NCBI GenBank assembly: GCA_033239125.1
Contig: BSWB01000002.1
Span: 6,729,001 to 6,793,000, forward strand
Source: Fagopyrum homotropicum
Taxonomy: Eukaryota > Streptophyta > Magnoliopsida > Caryophyllales > Polygonaceae
Reading direction: 5' to 3'
DNA length: 64,000 nt
The notes under the pieces are model-generated. The model saw nothing but the letters and a program-made list of their open reading frames with translations. It was not told where the DNA came from and ran no database searches. Made by a program: the position numbers and the translations under genes. Shown piece by piece: positions 20,723 through 29,737 of the stretch. Position 1 is the stretch's first letter; each line of letters begins with the position of its first letter.

Positions 20723-21228
20723 ATGATAGGTATTCTTTGGAATTGCTTCGGAACTATTAAGCCTAGCTTCCGAAGATCTATTAGATATATGATTCGGAAA
20801 CACAAACCCAATTTTGTTGCCCTTTTCGAGACTCATTGTTCCGGATCTGTTGCGGCTAATATTTGCGAAAGAATTGGGTTCGATTCGAATGTTAGAATGG
20901 AGGCGGAAGGTCAAAGGGGGGGGGAATTTGGCTTCTGTGGGATTCTTGTAGTTGCCCTCTAAAGATAGTCCAAAAGGATACACAGTTTATTCATGCTACT
21001 ATTGGTGATGGAGTGGAAGAGTTTACTCTCATTGTGACGTACATTGCGCCTGATCCGGGACGTCGAGGGGACGTTTGGGAAAGAATTTCCTTGATTGCTA
21101 GGAGTACTGAAAAACCGGTTTTGATTGGTAGAGATCTGAATGTCATCAAGAGTACTGATGAGAGACAAGGGGGCTCTCAAAATCTGGACAGGAATGCTTT
21201 AGCTTTTGGAAGATGGATTAGTGATAAC
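20723..21228 (+). pseudogene. LINE ORF2, endonuclease segment (frameshifted, cut by Athila)
   Basis: The segment begins MIGILWNCFGTIKPSFRRSI and continues KPNFVALFETH, the N-terminal motifs of the APE-type endonuclease of plant L1 elements (WNC and ET). At a run of nine G (20916-20924) the frame shifts by one. The continuation in the next frame reads IWLLWDSCSCPLK and then FTLIVTYIAPDPGRRGDVWE, PVLIGRDLNVI and RWISDN. Athila is inserted directly after the ISDN codons, and QLIDLGFMGSQFTW resumes at 34384. The endonuclease nicks target DNA to prime reverse transcription; this copy cannot make it intact. Confidence 0.87.
21224..21228. repeat. Left target-site duplication of the Athila element (ATAAC)
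   Basis: ATAAC at 21224-21228 precedes the first LTR and recurs at 34379-34383 directly after the second. A perfect 5-bp duplication is the normal LTR-retrotransposon footprint. Confidence 0.93.
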
Positions 21229-21527
21229 TGTTAGCATGAAATATTGTGATATTTTAGGCACGTTTTCTAGTCGTAATTGATTCATATTGATAGTCTTTGA
21301 TTGAGCTTTATGCATATATGAGCTAGTATTGCCTATATTGTCGATATAGATGTCTACACGAGTTCTATGTTGATTATAGGTGATTTGGAGCTAATCCCGA
21401 ACGGAATCGAGCAAAGGAGAGTTGAGTCGATGTGTCTCTAGATCAAGGACACCTTTTGGAAGCAATTTGGAGTATTAGATTGAGGAATGCACGAATGAAG
21501 GCAAGAATCACGGTTTTACCCTAAATT

Positions 21528-21649
21528 ACGGCCGTGGATTGTGAAGCAGAATTCGATGTTCATTCCAGGGGATATTACGGCCGTGGAAGATATCCGTGTT
21601 TATTTCCACGCCTCAAAATTACGGTCGTGGAAACTTCCACGACCGTGAT
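21528..21649. repeat. Palindromic ACGGCCGTGG motif cluster in 5' LTR U3
   Basis: Four motif copies: ACGGCCGTGG at 21528-21537 and 21577-21586, ACGGTCGTGG at 21621-21630, and TTCCACGACCGTGAT at 21635-21649. The last two form a near-perfect hairpin. They lie 80-200 bp upstream of the TATA box, where binding sites would be expected. A further TTCCACGGCCGTGATT is at 22310-22325 downstream of the TATA. The same set is present in the 3' LTR. Confidence 0.85.
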
Positions 21650-21725
21650 CTTGGCGAATCCTTTCGCCACGTTTCGAAGCCATGATCTCTTGAAGATTGG
21701 GCCGGGCCGACATTTGGCCCTGCAT

Positions 21726-21734
21726 TATAAAAAG
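21726..21734 (+). promoter_or_regulatory. TATA box of the Athila LTR
   Basis: TATAAAAAG in the context GCATTATAAAAAGGATGG is the best TATA match in the LTR and is at a plausible U3/R distance. The duplicate is at about 33170-33178 in the 3' LTR. Confidence 0.6.
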
Positions 21735-22940
21735 GATGGATGAAGCAAGATTCCGTCACCTCGCCTAACCTCGTGAATGTCGCTTACGACCTTTCAACCC
21801 TAAAGTTTAGCGGCAAAAACGCACGCTTAGCAACACAAACCCTCATTCTTGGAGGTGATTTTGAAGATCTCATTGAAGTTCCAAAGTTCGCATTGGAGAG
21901 TTGCTGTTTGTGATCTTCGTGTGGAAGATCGAAGTTCTTGGAGGATTTTGCAAGAAGATTCCTCTTCTTGCTTAGGTTTGATTTAGGATCGGATTGACAT
22001 CCCGTTTCTTTTCTTTCCTAAGATTTTGATTGCTCATTCCGTTTTGAATCTGTTGACAAACACTTGCTCTTGATTGTGATTCTGAGATTCAATTGAAGAT
22101 TATTGATAGTTCTTGAAAGTTCCCATCTTTTACCTTTTAAATCTTGAATTAATATCAATATGACTGTTATTGGCTAAAAACCCTTAACAATTCTAAGGTG
22201 AAGGGTTGATAGTTGTGGCTTAGATGATGATAGATCGATCGCAAACAGATTAGGCCCTGAGAGTTAGAGAATTGTCGCCGAAAACCCTAAATCACGGCCT
22301 GTTCTTGAGTTCCACGGCCGTGATTCTTAAGAACTAACCGTAATTTCCCTAAAGTTTACGAGCCTGCTTTTACCTTGATCCAAAGTTAAAGATTTGCTTT
22401 AGCTTAGTTTAGACTTGTCTTTTCTAGGTGGTAGTGAAGCCTCAACAACCTCTACCTCGATTGTGAGCCTCAACAACCTCAATCGGATAGGTTAGTCTTG
22501 ATCTTTAGATTATAGGTTTGGGTATTCGATGCTAATCCTTGTCTTTAGAATCTTTCTATATTGAGCCTCATCAACCTGTATAGGAGGAGTCTTTTAGGTG
22601 AGTTACATAAGGTTTTTGGAACCTCAACCGTACGATTACCTTACATTAGTATACCTTTGCATATCTCAACTCTGTCTTTATATCATTAGTATATCTTGAA
22701 TCGATTGCCACAGCTGGATACCTGGATCTTTAGGATTGTTGTTTTCCCAATATCTGCAGAACTCTCATATTAACCGCTTGATAACCTGCAATCGAGTTCG
22801 TTCCACCCAAATCCCTGTGTTCGATACTCTGGAATTCTTGCTTAACTATATCGATCCGTACACTGCGGGTTCGCTTGCTTGATTCTAGTTTTATAAATAT
22901 AAAGCTTATTTGCACACACCTCTAGGGGCGAACAAGTTTT

Positions 22941-22958
22941 TGGCGCCGTTGCCGGGGA
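22941..22958 (+). other. Athila primer-binding site, tRNA-Asp type
   Basis: TGGCGCCGTTGCCGGGGA begins six bases after the 5' LTR. This is the tRNA-Asp-complementary primer site characteristic of Athila/Tat elements in plants. Confidence 0.92.
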
Positions 22959-23035
22959 TTTGGCTTCGTCCGAATCCGGTAGCCGGTTGTCAAGCTTGGG
23001 AGCTTGCTCTCGTTATTTGATTTTTCTTTGAGTGT

Positions 23036-26000
23036 ATGCGCAGGTCTAGGAACACAGAAGATCTCTTACCTCTTGATCAAGAGCTAGAGAAAACCTTGAG
23101 GCAAAAGCGCAAGGAAAGGAAGATGGCTGAAGAAAACGAGCACGATCTTCAAAATAAGTTGGCGGAGAAAGAAGCTCAGCTCCGATGGAATGAGACTCTC
23201 CTCCAGGATGAGATGGATCGCCATCAAACTCAAGTTAATGGTCTACAAGACATGATCGTTCAAATGAAGATAAAGATGAGCGATCTTGAGGACAAGGTGG
23301 GCAAGAAGTCCTCGAGAAGGAGGACAAGGTCAAGAAGAAGAAACCACTCATCCACCGACGATAGTGATTCTTCCATGCCTCCTTTAGAAGAGATTGATCC
23401 CACGATCAATATAAATCCTTTCAATCAACAAGGAGCTACTAACCGTCGCATTCCACCTAGAAATGCGAGGGTCGAACGTGTGGATAATGAGCCAAGAACT
23501 CTTGGCCAGCGGATGGATCCAACACAACAACCACGCCGTTTAGGTGTGAACTTTGATGCTGAAGATGTACAAGGGTTTAGCTTCAACCCTCAAGTTATCA
23601 CTCTTGTTCGCCAAAGCCAGTTTGGCGGTACAAGCACCGAATCTCCACACCAACACTTGCAAAACTTTGAGTGTATGATGGAGACGATGAGGCCAAAGAG
23701 CGCCACTACCAACAGCTATAAGCTCAAACCTTTCTTTTTCTCTTTGAAAGGGAAAGCGCTATCTTGGTACCAAGCTCTTCCTAGTGGAAAGTTAGAGACG
23801 TGGGAAGACCTCTCCGCAGAGTTTCTCACCAAGTTCTTTCCGCCCTCCAAAACGGCGGAACTTAGAGGTAAGATTAATGCTTTTTCTATGAGACCTAACG
23901 AAAGTTTGTTTCAATCTTGGGAAAGGTTTCAGGATTTGCTCTTGGATTGCCCTCATCATGGCATATCCAAACTTGCCTTGCTGGAAATTTACTACAAGGG
24001 GCTGGATGCGGGAACGCAATTCAACCTCCAATCCCTCTCATGTGGAACGTTCATGGACATGAGAGAAGATGACGCTTGGGACTTCATTGAGAAGCAAGCA
24101 AGAGTCATAGAGAAGTATTCCCACCGGAAGGTGGAGGGAAATCGTGTGGAGCAAGGAGCAAAGCTCACACATGAAGCTCAAAATCAGATTTTCTCCCTCA
24201 ACAATGAGATCAAAGAGTTGAAGGAGACTATCAAGACCAACTTCCCAAAGCAACAAGAGAAGGATGTTGGCTATTTGGGCAACAACAACGGCGGTGATAA
24301 CACCAACCGCAACAACAATAACCGGAACAATAACCGGAACAACAATTGGAATGGGAACAACAACAACCGGAACAACAACAATTGGAACAACAATCGGGGT
24401 TCGAATAACAACAATTGGCGCTCCAATCAACAAAATTCCGGTAACTCCTATCCTTCCAATTCCAATTCACTAACTCCACCCTCTTCTTCCTCTACTCCTT
24501 TGAAAAGCCAGGGGCAATCATCAAATGGAGGAAACGATACGGGAAAGGAGAAGCCGGATCCCATGTTGGAAACGATCTTGGGAAAGCTTCAAGGGTTGGA
24601 GAACCGCATCATCAAGGTTGATGATCAAATTTCTAAGGTTGACAAAGCTCAAAAGGTTTTGGAAAACCAAATGTTCAACCATGCGGAGGAAGTTCCTAGA
24701 AATCAAGGGAAACTTCCAGGAAAGACGGAGGACAACCCAAAGGGAAGGGTAATGGCGATTACAACTAGGAGCGGAGTGACTACCACCGATCCGCAGCCTA
24801 CGTTTGTTGAGGTCCCCGTAGAAAAGAGCAAAGAAAAGGGGAAGGAGAAGGAAGACGTCTATGTTCCTCCTCCAGCTTTCAAACCTCCCCTACCGTTCCC
24901 TCAATCTAGAGCGCGGGCGCGCCTAGACAAGCAATTCGGTAAGTTCATAGAACTCATGAGCAAACTGCATATTAATATACCTTTCATTGATGCCATTGTA
25001 GGTATGCCGGCTTATGGCAAGTTCTTGAAGGAGCTCCTCTCTAACAAGAGGAAGCTAGAGGATTTCGGTGAGGTCAAGATGAGTTCGGATTCTTCGGATC
25101 TCATCAAGACTATGAAGGAGAAAATGCCCCCAAAGCTGAAAGATCCGGGGTCATTTTGCATTCCCATTGGAGTGGGAGAGATCACATATGACGCTTTATG
25201 TGATTTGGGAGCAAGTGTGAGCATCATACCACTTGCATTATGTAGGAAGATCGGTTTAGGCGACCCTAAACCAGTAAAGATGACGTTATACATGGCGGAT
25301 CGATCCATTACTCGTCCCGTCGGTATTGTAGAAGACGTCCCGGTCAAGCTAGGCAAGTTCTTTGTTCCCATTGATTTTGTCGTGCTTGACATTCCTGCAG
25401 ATAGTCCGGTCCCGATCATACTCGGAAGACCGTTTCTTGCAACTTCCGGCTGCATGGTCGATTGCAAGAATGGGAGGCTCGCCTTTGACATTGGGGAAGA
25501 GAAAGTAGAGTTCGTTCTTTCCACTCTAGTGAAGGAACCAATCTTTGATGAGGACATTTACAATGTCCAAGACGAAGAAGGTTTATCTAGGGAGGAGGTA
25601 AGCGCGATTCTCTTTAACGATCCTTTGCAAAAGGTTATTACTATGAGTCTAACCAATGTAGGGGAAGAGGAAGAGTGCAAAGAGGAAATTGAAGCCTTAG
25701 AAGCACAAGAAGAGATGTATGAAGTGGAGTTTGAGAAACTCCACGATGAGGCTGAAGACACTCGAATCCACGGTCATACTCTGTATTCCACGACCGTGGA
25801 TTCCACGACCAAAATCGACCTCCATTCCAGAGCACTCCACGGCCGTGGAATACCAGGGGAGACCGTGATTTTGACCGTGGAAAAGAGCGATCGGCACACT
25901 TCTTCAACTTCTTCCAATTCTTCTCCAAACCATGCAACATCCTTAGAAACTTCCAAGGAAATATCGGAAGCTCCTCAAGGACCATTAGAAGTTCCGAAAG

Positions 26001-28909
26001 CAATGGAACTTAAACCACTTCCTACTCATCTAAGGTACGCCTTTCTTGGATCTAATTCTACCTTCCCGGTTATCGTTAGTTCCGAATTAAGCATAGATGA
26101 ACATGAACAGCTCATGATTGTCCTTAGGAAACATAGAAAAGCCATAGGGTACACTATTGAGGACTTAGTAGGAATTAAACCTTCCCTATGCATGCACAAA
26201 ATACTAATGGAGGAGGACTTTAGAACTTCAAGACAACCTCAACGGCGGTTGAATCCGACCATGAAGGAGGTTGTCAAGAAGGAAATTCTTAAACTTCTTG
26301 ATGCAGGTATCATCTATCCTATCTCCGATAGCAAGTGGGTGAGCCCGGTTCAAGTAGTTCCAAAGAAGGGAGGAATGACGGTCATCACCAATAAGAACAA
26401 CGAACTCATTCCTACCCGAACCGTGACTGGATGGCGAATGTGCATAGACTACCGCAAGCTCAACAATGCAACGCGGAAGGATCACTTTCCATTGCCATTC
26501 ATCGATCAAATGCTTGAAAGGTTAGCACAACATTCATACTTTTGCTACCTTGACGGTTATAGTGGTTTCTTTCAGATCCCGATACATCCGGATGATCAAG
26601 AGAAGACCACATTCACGTGCCCTTGGGGTACGTTCGCCTATAGGAGAATGCCGTTCGGGCTTTGCAACGCCCCAGCCACCTTTCAACGGTGCATGATGGC
26701 CATCTTCTCCGAGTATGTAGAGGAAATCATGGAAGTCTTCATGGACGACTTCTCCGTTTACGGTTCCTCTTTTGACGATTGTCTTTCTAACCTTTCTCTT
26801 GTTTTGCAAAGATGTGAAGACACTAACCTAGTTCTTAATTGGGAGAAATGTCAATTCATGGTTAAGGAAGGAATCGTTTTAGGTCACTTAGTCTCCAGTA
26901 GAGGGATAGAGGTAGACAAAGCTAAGATAGAGACCATAGAGAAACTTCCTCCCCCAATTTCGGTGAAGGGAATAAGAAGTTTCCTAGGACATGCTGGATT
27001 TTATAGACGTTTCATTCAAGACTTTTCTAAGATATCAAAACCTCTCACTAATCTATTGATGAAGGATGCGGTTTTTGAATTTTCACAGGAATGTCTAGAT
27101 GCGTTCAACACTATTCGGCAGGCTCTAATTTCAGCACCCATTATCCAACCTCCGGATTGGACTCTCCCCTTCGAGATTATGTGTGATGCTAGTGACGTAG
27201 CCATTGGAGCTGTTCTTGGGCAACGAAAGGAAGGACGAACCCACGCCATATACTACGCTAGCAAGACGCTAGACGAAGCCCAGCTCAACTACGCCACTAC
27301 GGAAAAAGAGTTTCTAGCCATTGTCTATGCTATTGACAAGTTTCGCTCTTATCTTGTAGGTGCAAAGGTGATTGTCTACACGGATCATGCTGCGATCCGA
27401 TACCTCCTTGCAAAGAAGGATGCGAAGCCAAGGCTGATTAGATGGATTCTTCTCCTACAAGAATTCGATCTAGAGATCCGCGACAAGAAAGGCTCGGAAA
27501 ATTCTGTTGCGGATCATTTGAGTCGTCTAACACATCTAGAGGACGATCATTTACCCATTGATGACTCCTTTCCGGACGAACACCTACACATCATAGAGGA
27601 GTGCATCAAGGTAATCTCCAAAGGTAACGAACCATGGTTTGCTGATTTTGTTAACTATTTGGTTTGCCAGGAGATACCACCCGGACTATCATACGCACAA
27701 AGGAAGAAGTTCTTCAAGGACGTCCGGGAATACCATTGGAACGAGCCTCTCCTCTTTAAGAGAGGTCCGGATGGCATCATCCGGCGATGTGTGCCGGAAG
27801 ATGAGATGCAAAGTGTCATCCGTCATTGTCATTCACTACCTTGTGGAGGACACGCTAGTTCGAACAAAACTAGCGCAAAGGTATTGCAATCTGGATTTTA
27901 TTGGCCTACTTTATTTAAAGATGTGCAATCCTTTGTTTCTTGTTGCGATGCTTGTCAAAGAACAGGCAATATCTCTAGGAGGAACGAGATGCCCCTCAAC
28001 AACATCCAAGAGGTGGAGATTTTCGACGTTTGGGGAGTCGATTTCATGGGACCATTCCCTTCTTCTTGTGGAAACCAATACATACTATTGGCGGTAGATT
28101 ATGTCTCTAGATGGGTCAAAGCAATTGCCTCTCCCACAAATGATGCCATGGTGGTGGTCAAGTTCTTCAACAAGACCATTTTTCCGCGATTCGGGACGCC
28201 AAGGACAATCATTAGTGATGGAGGTTCTCACTTCATAGCCCGTCGCTTTGAAGCTCTTTTAGCCAAGTATGGGGTTACTCACAAGATCGCTACCCCTTAC
28301 CATCCACAAACGAGTGGACAAGTCGAGATCTCAAATAGGGAGATCAAGGGAATTCTAGAGAAGACGGTTTCAAGGACTAGGAAGGATTGGTCCTTGAAGC
28401 TAGATGATGCATTGTGGGCATACCGGACTGCATACAAGACTCCCATAGGAACCACACCATACAACCTCGTGTATGGGAAGTCTTGTCATTTGCCGGTAGA
28501 GCTAGAGCACAAAGCGTTTTGGGCTATCAAATGGCTGAATTTCGGCATGAAGGAAGCGGGAGAGAAGCGTCTCCTAGACATCAACGAGCTGGATGAACTC
28601 CGTTTGAACGCCTATGAAAACGCTAAGATCTACAAGGAAAGAGCAAAGCGTTGGCATGATAAGCATATCATCCCAAAGGATTTCCAAGAAGGAGATCAAG
28701 TTCTCCTCTTCAATTCGAGACTTCGCCTCTTTCCAGGTAAGTTAAAATCTCGTTGGACTGGACCTTTTCTAATTAAGCGTATTTTCCCCCATGGTGCAGT
28801 TGAAGTATGGGGTGAAGCTAGCGGAAGTTTTAAGGTGAACGGTCAACGACTCAAAAAGTACTCACCGGAACTCCAAGCTGAGGAGTTTGCACCTACCGCA
28901 CTCGAATAA
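23036..28909 (+). CDS. Athila gag-pol polyprotein (1,957 residues, uninterrupted)
   Basis: The ATG at 23036 is 77 bp after the primer site. Domain order: charged coiled-coil-like N-terminus (about 10-95); retrotransposon gag (about 225-360, LKGKALSWYQALPSGKLETW); Asn/Arg-rich tract (about 420-475) with no CCHC knuckle visible; aspartic protease around D723 (CDLGASVSIIP); a non-conserved linker (about 911-949) encoded by palindromic motifs; RT with VFMDDFSVYG (D1237, D1238); RNase H from D1384 (MCDASDVAIGAVL); integrase with CQRTG zinc motif and catalytic D1669, D1728 and E1764, spaced D-58-D-35-E. No stop or frameshift. The protease, RT, RNase H and integrase carry out processing, cDNA synthesis and integration. 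The intact key residues suggest the protein could be functional; activity is inference. Confidence 0.95.
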   Translation: MRRSRNTEDLLPLDQELEKTLRQKRKERKMAEENEHDLQNKLAEKEAQLRWNETLLQDEMDRHQTQVNGLQDMIVQMKIKMSDLEDKVGKKSSRRRTRSRRRNHSSTDDSDSSMPPLEEIDPTININPFNQQGATNRRIPPRNARVERVDNEPRTLGQRMDPTQQPRRLGVNFDAEDVQGFSFNPQVITLVRQSQFGGTSTESPHQHLQNFECMMETMRPKSATTNSYKLKPFFFSLKGKALSWYQALPSGKLETWEDLSAEFLTKFFPPSKTAELRGKINAFSMRPNESLFQSWERFQDLLLDCPHHGISKLALLEIYYKGLDAGTQFNLQSLSCGTFMDMREDDAWDFIEKQARVIEKYSHRKVEGNRVEQGAKLTHEAQNQIFSLNNEIKELKETIKTNFPKQQEKDVGYLGNNNGGDNTNRNNNNRNNNRNNNWNGNNNNRNNNNWNNNRGSNNNNWRSNQQNSGNSYPSNSNSLTPPSSSSTPLKSQGQSSNGGNDTGKEKPDPMLETILGKLQGLENRIIKVDDQISKVDKAQKVLENQMFNHAEEVPRNQGKLPGKTEDNPKGRVMAITTRSGVTTTDPQPTFVEVPVEKSKEKGKEKEDVYVPPPAFKPPLPFPQSRARARLDKQFGKFIELMSKLHINIPFIDAIVGMPAYGKFLKELLSNKRKLEDFGEVKMSSDSSDLIKTMKEKMPPKLKDPGSFCIPIGVGEITYDALCDLGASVSIIPLALCRKIGLGDPKPVKMTLYMADRSITRPVGIVEDVPVKLGKFFVPIDFVVLDIPADSPVPIILGRPFLATSGCMVDCKNGRLAFDIGEEKVEFVLSTLVKEPIFDEDIYNVQDEEGLSREEVSAILFNDPLQKVITMSLTNVGEEEECKEEIEALEAQEEMYEVEFEKLHDEAEDTRIHGHTLYSTTVDSTTKIDLHSRALHGRGIPGETVILTVEKSDRHTSSTSSNSSPNHATSLETSKEISEAPQGPLEVPKAMELKPLPTHLRYAFLGSNSTFPVIVSSELSIDEHEQLMIVLRKHRKAIGYTIEDLVGIKPSLCMHKILMEEDFRTSRQPQRRLNPTMKEVVKKEILKLLDAGIIYPISDSKWVSPVQVVPKKGGMTVITNKNNELIPTRTVTGWRMCIDYRKLNNATRKDHFPLPFIDQMLERLAQHSYFCYLDGYSGFFQIPIHPDDQEKTTFTCPWGTFAYRRMPFGLCNAPATFQRCMMAIFSEYVEEIMEVFMDDFSVYGSSFDDCLSNLSLVLQRCEDTNLVLNWEKCQFMVKEGIVLGHLVSSRGIEVDKAKIETIEKLPPPISVKGIRSFLGHAGFYRRFIQDFSKISKPLTNLLMKDAVFEFSQECLDAFNTIRQALISAPIIQPPDWTLPFEIMCDASDVAIGAVLGQRKEGRTHAIYYASKTLDEAQLNYATTEKEFLAIVYAIDKFRSYLVGAKVIVYTDHAAIRYLLAKKDAKPRLIRWILLLQEFDLEIRDKKGSENSVADHLSRLTHLEDDHLPIDDSFPDEHLHIIEECIKVISKGNEPWFADFVNYLVCQEIPPGLSYAQRKKFFKDVREYHWNEPLLFKRGPDGIIRRCVPEDEMQSVIRHCHSLPCGGHASSNKTSAKVLQSGFYWPTLFKDVQSFVSCCDACQRTGNISRRNEMPLNNIQEVEIFDVWGVDFMGPFPSSCGNQYILLAVDYVSRWVKAIASPTNDAMVVVKFFNKTIFPRFGTPRTIISDGGSHFIARRFEALLAKYGVTHKIATPYHPQTSGQVEISNREIKGILEKTVSRTRKDWSLKLDDALWAYRTAYKTPIGTTPYNLVYGKSCHLPVELEHKAFWAIKWLNFGMKEAGEKRLLDINELDELRLNAYENAKIYKERAKRWHDKHIIPKDFQEGDQVLLFNSRLRLFPGKLKSRWTGPFLIKRIFPHGAVEVWGEASGSFKVNGQRLKKYSPELQAEEFAPTALE
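25766..25882. repeat. Palindromic CCACGGCCGTGG motif cluster within the gag-pol ORF
   Basis: Between protease and RT coding regions, variants recur at 25766-25774 (ATCCACGGT), 25786-25800 (TTCCACGACCGTGGA), 25801-25810 (TTCCACGACC), 25835-25850 (CTCCACGGCCGTGGAA), 25861-25870 (GACCGTGATT) and 25873-25882 (GACCGTGGAA). They are in frame and encode a linker with HGHTLYSTTVDSTT and RALHGRGI that I do not recognise from other Athila polyproteins. Confidence 0.85.
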
Positions 28910-29737
28910 GTGCGAGAATGGTCTAGCTACGGACCTTAAACAAAGCGCTTCTTGGGAGACAACCCAAGGTATTGCATTTTCGTTCTTGCTTTCGATTCAT
29001 AGTTTAGCTTAGAATAGAAATTTTTGCTTTATTTTTGCCTCGATTTCTCCCGGTATGTTCGTGTTTTTGGTTGTAGGATCGATGGAAAAGAAGAAAAGGG
29101 GGATAATGTCGAAGAGAAGTGACGAAATTTGGACTTTGAAGCTTTACAGAGAGTTCCACGGTCTAAATTACGGTCGTCATTGCTACAGTGGCCGTAATTC
29201 TCAAAGGCCTGTGAAAAACCACAAAAATTACGGGTCCGTACATTTCCACGGCCGTGGAACACCCCGACAGACCGTGATTTTTGAAATTTTGCCTGCAAGT
29301 ATAAAAGCCACACTTCACCACAAAAACACCACAAAACCCCCAATTTCCACGCCCTAAATACCGAAAACCCGCAGATTCTCCCAAATCTTCGTTCTTTAAT
29401 CGTTTTTAACGATTCTTCTTCCTAAACTGAAGCAAATCCAACCAAGAACAGGATCCAAGCAACAAATCGAGTGGAAAACGATCAACAAACCCGCATTTCG
29501 GATTTTTCAATCCGAAAAATAGGTTTTTGCTCTCTTCTTGATTCTAGTCGTTTTTGTTCGTTTTTGTTAGAGATTTTTAGGAAGAACTGATTGAAATCGG
29601 AAGAAATTAGATTAGGACTGCTTGTTGTGGAGTTTGATTGCTGAATTGCTGAGAATTGAGAATTTCTGTGTCGAATCACGGTCTACCCAGATTCCACGGC
29701 CGTGGTTTACGAAGAACAGACCGTAATTTTCAACAGA
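28910..29737 (+). other. Spacer between Athila pol and accessory ORF
   Basis: Roughly 830 bp without a credible gene. It holds two motif clusters: 29153-29277, including the exact 16-bp palindrome TTCCACGGCCGTGGAA at 29244-29259, and 29664-29732, just upstream of the accessory ORF start. Splice sites for a subgenomic message may lie here, but I cannot pick them with confidence. Confidence 0.7.

Larger units (their letters stand above)
21229..22934 (+). repeat. Athila 5' LTR
   Basis: A 1,706-bp LTR with TG/CA ends. A TATA box (TATAAAAAG, 21726-21734) follows a palindrome-rich U3 region (21528-21649). The cluster includes a 12-bp inverted repeat with a 2-nt spacer (arms ACGGTCGTGGAA / TTCCACGACCGT, 21621-21646). 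Later the LTR repeats GAGCCTCAACAACCTC-like words (22435-22485). Essentially identical to 32673-34378. Confidence 0.95.

Noticed and set aside
24038..24479. Antisense V/I-rich and C-rich ORFs and a sense T/I-rich ORF
   Set aside because: Shadow frames of the Asn-codon (AAC/AAT) tract of the Athila gag.
29702..29737. Start of the Athila accessory ORF at 29702
   Set aside because: That codon is GTG. The first ATG is at 29738, so I use the latter.
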